Of a stretch of 64,000 nucleotides of DNA, positions 25,863 through 35,027 are shown piece by piece (the stretch's first letter is position 1; the number at the start of each line of letters is the position of its first letter). A model generated the notes under the pieces. The model was not told the origin of the DNA, did not search any database, and saw nothing but the letters and a program-made list of their open reading frames with translations. A program made the translations under genes and the position numbers. Origin of the DNA: Sporomusa malonica (GTDB lineage: Bacteria > Bacillota > Negativicutes > Sporomusales > Sporomusaceae). Location: positions 124,001 to 188,000 of the forward strand of contig NZ_FWXI01000007.1 of the NCBI RefSeq assembly GCF_900176355.1, in the 5' to 3' direction.

Positions 25863-27263
25863 TTAGAGAATTCCGGTCATAGCGTGGAGTGCGATTATTA
25901 CAAATACCATCAATGTTTTTAGACATGTCAGTACGAAGATATCGCCGTAGGAATCCTTGTGAGTGAGACCGCATACAGCAAGCAGCGTAATAACCGCTCC
26001 GTTGTGAGGCAGGGTGTCCATGCCGCCCGAAGCCATGGAAGCAACCCGGTGAAGTATTTCGGGTGACATACCAATCGAGTTTGCCCAGGCCAACCAATCT
26101 TTGGCCATCAGATCGAGTGCAATTGACATACCACCTGAAGCAGAACCGGTTACACCAGCAAGGATATTTACAGTTACTGCTTCGGAGACTAAGGGCGAGC
26201 CACCGACTTTGATACTCATTAAAGCAGCAGATATCGATTTAAAACCTGAAAGAGAGGCGACAACATTGCCGTAACCTACTTCGGAGGCAGTATTCATGAT
26301 GGCTAAGAGCGAACCGATGGCACCGGCGTTCAAAGATTTGGCTAATACGCTGGTGGAGCCAAGGTTTCTAAAGCCAAGTGCAATGGCCAAGCCAACACCT
26401 GCTACTAATGCAATAATCAGTGACCAGATGCTGATTACGTTTTTAACTGCGGGTGCAGTCATCGGTAGTTTCATCGCTTTGAAAGGCTCAAGCATTGCTG
26501 GATCCCAGGTAAACATACGGGTCATAAGGAAGTTTACTACAAGTACGGTTAATAACGGTAAAATGGCTAACTGCCAAGATGGGAGAACAACATCGTTTTT
26601 GATTTCCGGCTCATTAATCGTATGGTTACCATAACCCTCGCCAGCTGCGGCAGCTTTTTTGCGGCGATGTTCCAGCCAAGCGACACCTAAGCCTAAAATC
26701 GCGGTTCCGCCTAATAGACCAAGAATTGGGGCTGCATAGATATTGGTGCCGAAAAAGTTAGTAGGGATAAGATTTTGGATTTGCGGGGTTCCCGGAATGC
26801 AATCCATGGTTGCTGTAAATGCACCTAATGCAATTGTTGCCGGCAGCAGCCTTTTGGGAATATCAGCCTCTTTAAACAAGGCGGATGCAAATGGGTAGAT
26901 GGCAAAAACAACAACAAACAGGCTTACTCCGCCGTAGGTAAGTACACAACCGGCTAATACAATGGAGAGAATAGCCCGGTCTCTGCCCAAACCCTTAATG
27001 ATAGATTGTGCTAAGCCTTTAGCTAAACCGGTATCTTCCATAATCTTGCCGAAAACAGCACCAAGCAAGAATACCGGAAAGAAGGATTTAATATAGGTGA
27101 CGGCTTTAGCCATAAATAATTCTGTATAGGCCGGCATAAGCGATAGTCCAGACATAGAAGCCGCAAGCAGGGCAAATACCGGGGCAAACAAAATTACTGA
27201 AAAACCGCGGTAAGCAAAAAACATTAATAGAAATAAACTAAGGAGAATTCCAAATACTTCCAT
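25863..27263 (-). CDS. GntP-family permease
   Basis: A 466-residue membrane protein of the gluconate/H+ symporter (GntP) family, with about 12 hydrophobic segments. Family-type stretches include YGGVSLFVVVFAIYPFA near residue 108 and GSASGGMSIALDLM near 375. Members carry gluconate or related hydroxy acids, and some clusters pair them with 3-hydroxybutyrate genes. A sigma-54 promoter and a divergent PhaB/FabG-type reductase suggest transport of 3-hydroxybutyrate or a similar acid (inference). The AGGAGGT box supports the ATG at 27263. Confidence 0.88.
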   Translation of the reverse strand: MEVFGILLSLFLLMFFAYRGFSVILFAPVFALLAASMSGLSLMPAYTELFMAKAVTYIKSFFPVFLLGAVFGKIMEDTGLAKGLAQSIIKGLGRDRAILSIVLAGCVLTYGGVSLFVVVFAIYPFASALFKEADIPKRLLPATIALGAFTATMDCIPGTPQIQNLIPTNFFGTNIYAAPILGLLGGTAILGLGVAWLEHRRKKAAAAGEGYGNHTINEPEIKNDVVLPSWQLAILPLLTVLVVNFLMTRMFTWDPAMLEPFKAMKLPMTAPAVKNVISIWSLIIALVAGVGLAIALGFRNLGSTSVLAKSLNAGAIGSLLAIMNTASEVGYGNVVASLSGFKSISAALMSIKVGGSPLVSEAVTVNILAGVTGSASGGMSIALDLMAKDWLAWANSIGMSPEILHRVASMASGGMDTLPHNGAVITLLAVCGLTHKDSYGDIFVLTCLKTLMVFVIIALHAMTGIL

Positions 27264-27349
27264 TTAAAAATAACCTCCTGATTAATAGTTATTATTTGCA
27301 TTTAGGTCAGTAATAATTTTACTGAGAGCGGCCTCCCTTCGTGTGTGAT

Positions 27350-27359
27350 GAAACGTTTC
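27350..27359. promoter_or_regulatory. Perfect 10-bp palindrome GAAACGTTTC
   Basis: The palindrome lies just downstream of the predicted start of the permease transcript, in the 405-nt gap between permease and reductase. The shape recalls LacI-family operators. It may be chance. The rest of the gap holds two sigma-54 promoters and no gene. Confidence 0.25.
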
Positions 27360-27372
27360 GAAACTATTCATA

Positions 27373-27388
27373 AGCAAGTATCATGCCA
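27373..27388 (-). promoter_or_regulatory. Sigma-54 promoter of GntP permease
   Basis: On the minus strand TGGCAT, 5 nt, TTGCT is one base off the -24/-12 consensus. It lies 110 nt before the permease start, facing away from the reductase promoter. Confidence 0.8.
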
Positions 27389-27585
27389 AGAGAACAAGTC
27401 GGCTGAAACAATCGCGAAATCAATATTTTCTGTTTTCTATAAGGATCTTTGCTAGCGATAATGCAATACCAGTGTACACAATGCTAGACAGTATGTTTAA
27501 GAAGCAAGACAGATGGTGTCAAGCAAAGCTGCTGCTTTGGTGTGTATATTGAGATATGGCCTTGATTCATGCGGGGAAAAAAAGT

Positions 27586-27601
27586 TGGCACGATTATTGC
27601 T
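27586..27601 (+). promoter_or_regulatory. Sigma-54 promoter of 3-oxoacyl reductase gene
   Basis: TGGCAC, 5 nt, TTGCT matches the consensus exactly, 68 nt before the GTG start at 27669. Confidence 0.88.
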
Positions 27602-27668
27602 TTACTTTGATTTTGATTCTGGCCTTATATGAGTCTGACAATCTTGTAATTCGAAGGAGGTATTTATT

Positions 27669-28409
27669 GTGAGAGGCTTAAAAGACAAAGTTGTAATTAT
27701 CACCGGAGCTGCAAGTGGGATAGGTAAAGCAACGGCTTTGCGTTTTGCTGAAGAGGGCGCTCATATTGTTGTTGCCGATTTTGCCGACGGCACGGCGGTT
27801 GTAGATCAAGTGATGGAAAAAGGCGTACAGGCTTTGTATGTTTCGGTTAATGTGACAGATCCAGACAGTGTGGCGACTATGGTTGCTAAAACCATAGAAG
27901 TTTTCGGCAGAGTAGATATACTTATTAACAATGCCGGTATTACTAAAGATGCCATGATGAAGAAGATGACAAAAGAAGCTTGGGACGCAGTAATCAATGT
28001 TAACTTGACAGGCGTATTTAACTGTACATCTGCCATTTTACCCCATATGTTGGAGAAGAAGGAAGGGGTGGTGTTGACTACTTCTTCAGTAGTTGGCATT
28101 TATGGCAACTTGGGTCAAACCAACTATGCCGCGGCTAAATGGGGAGTCATTGGCATGACTAAATCCTGGGCTAAAGAAATGGCGAAGAACGGACTGCGCT
28201 TTAATTGTGTGGCACCAGGCTTTATCGCTACTGAAATGGTTAAGAAAATTCCTGATCAAGTATTGAATGAAAGAATATTAGTTAAAGTACCTGCGGGACG
28301 GCTGGGTGAGCCGGAAGAGATTGCTGCGGCTTTTGCTTTTCTTGCTTCTGATGATGCTAAATTTATTAACGGCACGGTACTTAGTGTGGATGGTGCCTGC
28401 ACGCTGTAA
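27669..28409 (+). CDS. SDR-family 3-oxoacyl/acetoacetyl-CoA reductase (FabG/PhaB type)
   Basis: A 246-residue short-chain dehydrogenase with GAASGIGKAT near residue 12, NNAGI near 88, and catalytic Ser and YAAAK near 150. Such enzymes reduce acetoacetyl-CoA to (R)-3-hydroxybutyryl-CoA, oxidise 3-hydroxybutyrate, or act in fatty-acid synthesis. The sigma-54 promoter and neighbours favour C4 metabolism rather than lipid synthesis. GTG 27669 follows a GGAGGT box. A single-gene unit closed by a strong terminator. Confidence 0.87.
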   Translation: MRGLKDKVVIITGAASGIGKATALRFAEEGAHIVVADFADGTAVVDQVMEKGVQALYVSVNVTDPDSVATMVAKTIEVFGRVDILINNAGITKDAMMKKMTKEAWDAVINVNLTGVFNCTSAILPHMLEKKEGVVLTTSSVVGIYGNLGQTNYAAAKWGVIGMTKSWAKEMAKNGLRFNCVAPGFIATEMVKKIPDQVLNERILVKVPAGRLGEPEEIAAAFAFLASDDAKFINGTVLSVDGACTL

Positions 28410-28447
28410 TATCAGATCAGCTTGGCTGTTGACGTTCATAGAATAAG

Positions 28448-28490
28448 AAAAGGTGGCGAAGAGAGATACTACCCTCTTCGCCACCTTTTT
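28448..28490. terminator. Strong bidirectional terminator
   Basis: A 16-bp stem, AAAAGGTGGCGAAGAG with its complement and a 10-nt loop, is followed by a T tract. It ends the reductase transcript. Confidence 0.9.
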
Positions 28491-28628
28491 ATTGACAATT
28501 TTTATGCTTTTCCGACTTTTGAGTAGACAGTATTATGGACACCATCTATAATTGTCTTTGAAAGACGTATTTGGAGGAGCAGGGAATTTTCGCGACACTT
28601 TTTTGTTAAAGATAGGAGGGGTCTCGGG

Positions 28629-30395
28629 ATGCATAAACATGAATTGGCGAGTTTGGCAGACGTATTCTCGTCGACTGGCATGACAGAAATGAGAGTTGTG
28701 CTTGACTCAGTTTGCAATGGGGTAGTTGTAGTAAATGCCCACGGTATTATTACCTTTTTTAATACTGCCGCCGAGACTATCAGTGGTTTAAAAGCCAAAA
28801 ATGTCATAGGACAAATAGTGGATGACGTAATACCCAATACTGGACTCATACGGGTTATGGAAACTGGGCTGGCTGAGATTAATCAGCGCCAAAATATAGG
28901 AAAATGCGAAATATTAACAAACCGTACGCCCATTCTAAAAGATAATATCCTTGTCGGAGCGGTTGCCATCTTCCAGGATATTACCGAATTTAATGAGGTT
29001 GTTACTCAGCTTGAAGAAAACAAAAGGCTCAAAAGTACATTGGAATCTATTGTTGACAGTCTGCATGAGGGGATTGTAGTTGTCGATAAAGCCGGTTGTA
29101 TTACCCTGCTGAACAAAGCATATGGCGAATTCCTCAATGTTGTTCCCAAGGCAGTTATCGGAAAACATGTTGCTGAGGTTATACCCAATACAAGGATGCA
29201 TCTGGTAGCCCAGGAAGGTAAGGCTGAAGTAACAGATATACAAAAAATCCAGACAAATACCTGTGTTGTCACCAGGATTCCTATTGTCAAAGATGGCGAA
29301 ATCATTGGCGCTGTCGGTAACATGGTGTTTAAAGATGTTAAGGATTTAAAGTCGCTTGCCGGGAAAATTAACAAACTGGAATCAGAACTGGAATATTATA
29401 AGGAAGAATTGCTCAAAGCCAACGGCGGTAAATATACGTTTGATAGTATTGTTGGCAACAGTGACACTATGAAGTGGCTGAGGGATGTCGCTGCCAAAGC
29501 AGCAAGAGGTACCTCGACAGTACTGATATTAGGTGAAAGCGGTACAGGTAAAGAATTGTTTGCTCATGCTGTGCATAACGGCAGCCGCCGGTGGCAGGGG
29601 CCTTTTATCAAGGTTAATTGTGCGGCTCTGCCTGAACAGCTTTTGGAAGCCGAGCTATTCGGTTATGAAGAAGGCGCATTTACCGGAGCCCGTAAGGGCG
29701 GAAAACCGGGTAAATTCGAACTTGCCAACGGTGGGACAATTTTTCTGGATGAAATTGGCGAAATGACACTTGCTATGCAAGTCAAGCTGCTCAGGGTGCT
29801 GCAGGAACGGGAGCTGGAGCGTCTGGGTGGAACTAAGACTACCAAGTTGGATATTCGTGTGATTGCAGCAACAAACCGCGATTTAGAAAAAATGATTGAG
29901 CAGAACCAATTCAGGCAGGATTTATATTATCGGCTAAATATATTTACGCTCAATATTCCCCCTCTCAGAGAGCGAACCGAGGACATACCTGTGCTGTGTC
30001 AGATGTTGCTAAAAAAGATAAATAATCAGGTTGAGCATTGGGTTGAAAGTGTATCGCCAGAAGCTGTGGCGTTACTCATGCAGTACAAATGGCCTGGTAA
30101 TGTCCGGGAACTCGAGAATGTACTTGAACGTACTATTAATTTAATGGAAGATGAGATCAGCATTGCCCCTGAGCATTTGCCGCCGATGATAAAAAAAGGT
30201 AATCGACTTAAGGTGGACAACCAGGATGGGGAGAATCCGAATGATTTAGCCGAGATTAAAGATGATGCTGAAAAACAAGCCATTATGCGGGCTCTGGCTG
30301 CGGCAGGTGGTAATAAGAGTAAAGCGGCCAGATTATTGGGTATTCATCGCTCTGGTTTTTATCAGAAGATGCAGAAGTATAATTTGATAAAATAG
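28629..30395 (+). CDS. Sigma-54-dependent transcriptional activator (PAS-PAS-AAA-Fis)
   Basis: A 588-residue enhancer-binding protein. PAS domains lie at ~20-120 and ~135-240, a coiled coil at ~245-265, the AAA+ domain at ~275-510 and a Fis-type helix-turn-helix at the end. Visible motifs are Walker A GESGTGKE, the sigma-54 contact loop GAFTGA, Walker B FLDEIGEM, and [21 protein letters not shown]. It should open the three sigma-54 promoters nearby in response to a small-molecule or redox cue sensed by PAS. A GGAGGGG box precedes ATG 28629. Linkage to those targets is inference from proximity. Confidence 0.93.
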   Translation: MHKHELASLADVFSSTGMTEMRVVLDSVCNGVVVVNAHGIITFFNTAAETISGLKAKNVIGQIVDDVIPNTGLIRVMETGLAEINQRQNIGKCEILTNRTPILKDNILVGAVAIFQDITEFNEVVTQLEENKRLKSTLESIVDSLHEGIVVVDKAGCITLLNKAYGEFLNVVPKAVIGKHVAEVIPNTRMHLVAQEGKAEVTDIQKIQTNTCVVTRIPIVKDGEIIGAVGNMVFKDVKDLKSLAGKINKLESELEYYKEELLKANGGKYTFDSIVGNSDTMKWLRDVAAKAARGTSTVLILGESGTGKELFAHAVHNGSRRWQGPFIKVNCAALPEQLLEAELFGYEEGAFTGARKGGKPGKFELANGGTIFLDEIGEMTLAMQVKLLRVLQERELERLGGTKTTKLDIRVIAATNRDLEKMIEQNQFRQDLYYRLNIFTLNIPPLRERTEDIPVLCQMLLKKINNQVEHWVESVSPEAVALLMQYKWPGNVRELENVLERTINLMEDEISIAPEHLPPMIKKGNRLKVDNQDGENPNDLAEIKDDAEKQAIMRALAAAGGNKSKAARLLGIHRSGFYQKMQKYNLIK

Positions 30396-30425
30396 TTATG
30401 TAATTGACTGAAAGTTCATAAAGGG

Positions 30426-30470
30426 AAAATATGTAAGGAAGGAGAACATCTTTCTTTACATATTTTTTTT
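30426..30470 (+). terminator. Intrinsic terminator
   Basis: A ~15-bp stem from 30426-30440 and 30451-30466 runs into eight T residues. It ends the activator gene and lies just before corA. Confidence 0.8.
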
Positions 30471-30482
30471 GCGAGGTGTGCT

Positions 30483-31553
30483 ATGCCTAAATTTAAGAGA
30501 ACCAGAGCTTCTAAGGTTGGTTTACCACCAGGAACGCTGGTGCATATTGGTGATACACGCGCCGACAAGGCGCATATTAGCGTATTACAGTATAACGACG
30601 ATACGTTCACAGAAACAAAGGATGTTTCGCTGAATGAGTTAGCACAGCTGGAGACGCAATCAGGCGTTACCTGGATTAGTGTACAAGGACTTACTTCTGC
30701 GGCTGTCGAAAGTATTGGTCAACAGTTCTCGGTTCATCCCTTGGTGCTTGAAGACATCTTGAACACCAATCAGCGTCCAAAGCTTGAGGATTATGGCGAT
30801 TATTTATGCATAATCCTCAAATCGCTGGAGGTGACAGCTGGCGCGGCCGACTATGAGGCTGAGCAGGTTAGTCTTATCCTGGGTCCAAACTATGTAATCT
30901 CTTTTTCGGAAAATTTGCCAGGTGACAGAGATGTTTTCGCCGGTGTCTATACGCGTGTTATTAGCGGGAAGAGCAAAATAAGAAAGCTGGGAGCAGACTA
31001 TTTGCTATATGCCTTGATTGATAGCGTGGTAGACCATTATTTTTTGGTGCTTGAACATTTAGGTGAAAAAATCGAAATGGTAGAAGATCAGATTGTCGTC
31101 CAACCACGCCCTGAACTCCTGCATGAGCTACATGCACTTAAACATGATATGCTGTTTATGCGCAAGTCGGTGTGGCCTGTGCGTGAGTTAGTCAATGCGC
31201 TTGACCGTGGGGAATCCGCTCATATCCAGGAATCAACGCTTATTTATTTGCGAGATGTGTATGATCATGCGATTCAAGTCATTGAGACTGTTGAGATCTA
31301 CCGTGATATGCTGTCTGGTATGATGGATATCTATTTATCAAGTATTAGTAATAAGATGAGTGAAGTGATGAAAATGCTGACAATTATTTCAACTATTTTT
31401 ATTCCACTCACCTTCATCGCTGGGGTATATGGCATGAATTTTGAGAATCTACCTGAACTAAAGTGGGAGTACGGCTACCCGCTGGTTCTTTCAGTTATGC
31501 TGGGGATAAGCCTGTTTATGTTACGGTATTTCCGTCAGAAACAATGGCTCTAA
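30483..31553 (+). CDS. corA: CorA-type magnesium/cobalt transporter
   Basis: A 356-residue CorA. It has a large N-terminal cytoplasmic domain and two C-terminal membrane helices (residues ~295-320 and ~330-350), with the selectivity motif GMN in GVYGMNFENLPEL near 318. CorA channels carry Mg2+ and can admit Co2+, relevant to a corrinoid-dependent organism but not proof of such a role. GAGGTG precedes ATG 30483. Confidence 0.95.
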   Translation: MPKFKRTRASKVGLPPGTLVHIGDTRADKAHISVLQYNDDTFTETKDVSLNELAQLETQSGVTWISVQGLTSAAVESIGQQFSVHPLVLEDILNTNQRPKLEDYGDYLCIILKSLEVTAGAADYEAEQVSLILGPNYVISFSENLPGDRDVFAGVYTRVISGKSKIRKLGADYLLYALIDSVVDHYFLVLEHLGEKIEMVEDQIVVQPRPELLHELHALKHDMLFMRKSVWPVRELVNALDRGESAHIQESTLIYLRDVYDHAIQVIETVEIYRDMLSGMMDIYLSSISNKMSEVMKMLTIISTIFIPLTFIAGVYGMNFENLPELKWEYGYPLVLSVMLGISLFMLRYFRQKQWL

Positions 31554-31663
31554 GGGGGGCAGGCCCAAAGTCCTAGGAAATTAAACGGTAGGTCTGATAG
31601 GTTGCAGCGCGTTCCCCGGTTAAAATTAGATTATAGAGATGAGTAACAGGCAGGGGGGACGAC

Positions 31664-32515
31664 ATGCTCAAACTTTCTAATAAAGGACTCTTGATTATTG
31701 CAGTCAGTCTTAGTTTGTTAACAACCGGACTTGTATACAGCTATTTGATGAAGACAAGCAGTAGTCAGCCCAAAGATACGGGTTCAGTCGTGGTGGCAAA
31801 GGTTGACATCGGTGCTAAGACCAGAATTACTCCCGAAATGGTGCAGGTAATAAAGGTTCCGGTCCCGTATCTGCAGCCTGGCGTAGTAACGGACAGCAAA
31901 GAGGTTATCGGTACCCTGTCCAAGGAGCAGATTGTGTCTGGTGAGCAGATAACGGCAAGGCGGCTTATTAGCGAGGGCAAGTCAGCAGGTTTTACTGGGA
32001 TTATTCCCCCTGATAAGCGGGCGGTAACGGTCGGTGTCAACGAGGTCACCGGGGTGGCGGGATTTGTTAAGGCCGGTGATTATGTGGATGTTGTTGTGAC
32101 GTTTGATCAGAATACTGTCGGTGATAATGTTGGTCATTTGGTATTACAGAACATACTGGTACTGGCCTCTAACCGCGAAACCGAAGGGGGAGCTGTTGAA
32201 ACGGCCAATAGCAATAATTCTAAAGAAAAGAAAGATATTATTAAAACAGCAACTGTAACGCTGGCCGTAGCGCCAGAGGAAGCCGCCAAACTGGCACTAT
32301 CTGAAGATAAAGGAAAAGTACGCCTGGCCCTCAGGCCGTTCCTGCAGAATGCAGGTATCAGTATAGCTGGCCCGGTGACCCCGCGAGATCTTGTCGGAAT
32401 TCACAGTTCGCCAGTGCCAGAAGGCCCGCGGGAACAGAAGCCTAAAGTTAAACAGCCGGTTCCAGGTATTCAAATGATTCGCGGCACCAAAACCGAGATA
32501 GTGCCCATTAACTAG
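31664..32515 (+). CDS. cpaB: Flp pilus assembly protein CpaB/RcpC
   Basis: A 283-residue periplasmic component of Tad/Flp pili. One N-terminal membrane segment (residues ~8-27) is followed by a SAF domain (~40-105) and an RcpC domain containing GITGIIPPDKRAVTV-like sequence near 110. It is the first gene of the cpaB-cpaC-cpaE-tadB unit. The family is thought to stabilise the outer-membrane secretin. GGGGGGAC precedes ATG 31664. Confidence 0.92.
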   Translation: MLKLSNKGLLIIAVSLSLLTTGLVYSYLMKTSSSQPKDTGSVVVAKVDIGAKTRITPEMVQVIKVPVPYLQPGVVTDSKEVIGTLSKEQIVSGEQITARRLISEGKSAGFTGIIPPDKRAVTVGVNEVTGVAGFVKAGDYVDVVVTFDQNTVGDNVGHLVLQNILVLASNRETEGGAVETANSNNSKEKKDIIKTATVTLAVAPEEAAKLALSEDKGKVRLALRPFLQNAGISIAGPVTPRDLVGIHSSPVPEGPREQKPKVKQPVPGIQMIRGTKTEIVPIN

Positions 32516-32558
32516 CAGAATCCCTGTAAGTGAAGGCGGACAGAAAGGCAGGACTCTT

Positions 32559-33788
32559 ATGAAAAAATTTAGATTGCCTGTTGCAGTTGTTGTTATACTA
32601 GCCATCATGCTGATCAGTGCTGTGGCATCAGCTGGTGACGATAAACTGGCGGTGGCTGTAAACCAGTCGCGTATTCTTAACTTTAACATCGTCGAGCGTG
32701 TCGCGGTGGCTAATCCTGAGATCGCCGATGTATTAGTGGTATCTGGCGTTGAAGTGCTTTTAATCGGCAAATCGCCAGGCTTAACAACCCTCCATATTTG
32801 GGCTGGCGGCAGCCGGTATAGCTACTTGGTGGAGGTTGGTGCCGCCGATGTCACCATTGCCAACGATATTAAGAATATTCTCGGGTTATCCGATATTACT
32901 GTAAGTAAGGTAAATAAGACCATTATTCTCGAAGGCACAGTCAATGATCAATACCAGAAAACCAGGGCCGAAAAGGTAGCAGCAGCCTATGCCGACAAAG
33001 TGGTTAATTTACTGGAAATTACTCGACCGGTACAGGTGAAAATTGAAGCAAGAGTGCTTGAAATCAACCGGGAAGCCTCAAAAAACCTGGGTATTAAATG
33101 GTCGGGGAATACTGCTGGAACGCCTGGCAACTTTTCCTTTGGTCAATCCTCGATAAACTCACTGGCACCAACGGCTTTTGGTAACTTGGGCACATATACC
33201 CCCATCAATGCTCAGGTTGATGCACTGGTAAAAAACGGGCTGGCCAAGATACTGTCGCAGCCCAATATGATTACCTTAAGCGGTGATAAAGCGAATATCA
33301 TGGTAGGCGGGCAAATACCGATACCTGTGGGCTTAGATAATGGCCGGATTACGATTGAGTGGAAAGAGTATGGTATTAAGCTCGACATCGCGCCTGAAGT
33401 CAACGCCGAAAAACTCATTCAGAGTAAAATTAAGGCAGAGGTCAGTACGCTTGATTGGACGAGTGAACATAAAATCGAGCTTGGCGTGGGGATGAAGATT
33501 CCACCGATAAAAATGCGCAAGGCCGAAACCTCAATTGCGATGTCTTCCGGCCAAACCATGGCCATTGGCGGTCTGATTTCGTCTGAAGCGACCAAAGATG
33601 TACAGAAGGTGCCGCTATTAGGTGATATTCCTATTCTTGGCAACTTGTTCAAGAGTAGCTCGTTTAGCCGGGGTGAGACAGAAGTAATTATCTTGGTGAC
33701 TCCGACTATCGTTAATCCTAACGAATACCTTCCGGCGGAAACAAAGGAAATGAAGGAGTTTGCTAAAGAAAACCCATATAGGGGGTAA
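32559..33788 (+). CDS. cpaC: Tad/Flp pilus secretin CpaC/RcpA
   Basis: A 409-residue secretin that forms the outer-membrane pore for the pilus. It has a signal peptide (residues ~1-25), an N-terminal pilus-assembly domain with RILNFNIVERVAVANPEIADV, a BON-like segment, and the C-terminal secretin domain with VPLLGDIPILGNLFKS near residue 348. A secretin needs an outer membrane, so it supports a diderm cell. It follows cpaB by 43 nt. Confidence 0.94.
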   Translation: MKKFRLPVAVVVILAIMLISAVASAGDDKLAVAVNQSRILNFNIVERVAVANPEIADVLVVSGVEVLLIGKSPGLTTLHIWAGGSRYSYLVEVGAADVTIANDIKNILGLSDITVSKVNKTIILEGTVNDQYQKTRAEKVAAAYADKVVNLLEITRPVQVKIEARVLEINREASKNLGIKWSGNTAGTPGNFSFGQSSINSLAPTAFGNLGTYTPINAQVDALVKNGLAKILSQPNMITLSGDKANIMVGGQIPIPVGLDNGRITIEWKEYGIKLDIAPEVNAEKLIQSKIKAEVSTLDWTSEHKIELGVGMKIPPIKMRKAETSIAMSSGQTMAIGGLISSEATKDVQKVPLLGDIPILGNLFKSSSFSRGETEVIILVTPTIVNPNEYLPAETKEMKEFAKENPYRG

Positions 33789-33794
33789 AGGTAA

Positions 33795-35012
33795 ATGGAT
33801 GAAAGAATAAAAGTGTTTATCGCTGACGATATTGCCGCAACCAGAGAAAACATTTGCAAATTGATGGAATTTGACCCGGAGATGACGGTGATTGGCCAAG
33901 CTGAGTCAGGCCGCGAGGCCGTGGAAAAGGTCAAGGTACTGCAGCCTGATGTCATTTTAATGGATATAAATATGCCAGGCATGGATGGTATTGCTGCTAC
34001 CGAGCAGATTGCTGCAGAATCTCCGAGCTCTTGTATCATCATTATGAGTGTGCAAGGTGAGCAGGAGTACTTGAGACGGGCCATGGTGGCAGGTGCTAAA
34101 AACTACCTGGTAAAACCCTTTAGTGGTGATGAGCTGCTGCAGGCTATTAAGCAAAGTTTTGCGAATGAGAAGAAGCGCCGCAATATTGTCAAGTTTGAGC
34201 CCAAGCGGGAAGAACAGGGCAAAATCATTACAGTATTCAGCACCAAAGGTGGTATTGGCAAAACAACAATATCAACAAATTTGGCAGTGGCTCTGGCAGC
34301 CAAGACTGGAGCAAATGTGGGAATTGTGGATGCTGATCTGCAGTTCGGGGATGTAGCTCTGTTCTTAAATCTTATGCCACGTGCCACAATTGCCGACTTG
34401 GTGAGGGATATCGAACACCTGGATATGAACGTTCTTGATGGCTATATGGCGCAGTTTAACAGTAGTGTAAAAGTACTGCCGGCACCAACTCGCCCTGAAC
34501 AAGCTGAGACAGTGACCAGCAGCCACTTGTCAGCCATCCTTAAGACCATGCGATCGAGTTTTAAGTATACCGTGATTGATACGGCGCCGACTTTTTCGGA
34601 TAATATGCTGGCAGTACTTGATGCTTCAGATATCATCCTGGTAGTAGCCGCGCTTGACCTGCCGACAATTAAGAATGTCAAGCTGTGTTTGGAGATCATG
34701 GAATCGCTCAAATATGGCGAAGATAAGGTCAAAGTAGTCTTAAACAGGGCCAACACCGATGCTGGCATGGACATCTCTGAGGTGGAAGAAAGCCTGAGAT
34801 ATAAGTTTTCAGCTACTGTACCCAGCGATGGTAAGGTAGTTGTGGCTTCCGTCAACAGGGGTGTACCGTTCGTTGTCAGTCACCCGGACGCGCCGGTTAC
34901 CCAAAGCATTGTTAATTTGGCCCGCCTGGTTGCCGGTAGTGACTGGCCGGACCGGCACGAGGAACAGCCAGCAGCGGGGGTTGTAAGTCGGTTTAAGCGG
35001 CTATTTGGCTAG
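33795..35012 (+). CDS. cpaE: CpaE/TadZ-like ATPase with intact N-terminal receiver domain
   Basis: A 405-residue fusion. Residues ~1-125 form a response-regulator receiver with acidic pair ADD, phospho-acceptor Asp in LMDINMPGMDG near 55 and Lys in YLVKPF near 107. Residues ~138-390 form a MinD/ParA-like ATPase with the deviant Walker A STKGGIGKTT. CpaE/TadZ proteins place the pilus machine at the cell pole. In many family members the receiver lacks key residues, but here all are present, so phosphorylation control is likely. The DegS-like kinase at 36117 is a candidate donor (inference). Confidence 0.92.
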   Translation: MDERIKVFIADDIAATRENICKLMEFDPEMTVIGQAESGREAVEKVKVLQPDVILMDINMPGMDGIAATEQIAAESPSSCIIIMSVQGEQEYLRRAMVAGAKNYLVKPFSGDELLQAIKQSFANEKKRRNIVKFEPKREEQGKIITVFSTKGGIGKTTISTNLAVALAAKTGANVGIVDADLQFGDVALFLNLMPRATIADLVRDIEHLDMNVLDGYMAQFNSSVKVLPAPTRPEQAETVTSSHLSAILKTMRSSFKYTVIDTAPTFSDNMLAVLDASDIILVVAALDLPTIKNVKLCLEIMESLKYGEDKVKVVLNRANTDAGMDISEVEESLRYKFSATVPSDGKVVVASVNRGVPFVVSHPDAPVTQSIVNLARLVAGSDWPDRHEEQPAAGVVSRFKRLFG

Positions 35013-35027
35013 AGAGGAGATAGTAGC

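Noticed and set aside
25753-26097. Short protein frames running through the intergenic repeats
   Set aside because: Frames such as those ending in TPAEALVVLMSTEL arise from repeat sequence in both families; no ribosome site supports them.
27350-27359. Palindrome as the activator's upstream binding site
   Set aside because: It lies downstream of the permease start and far from the reductase promoter, unlike a sigma-54 enhancer; kept only as a low-confidence site.
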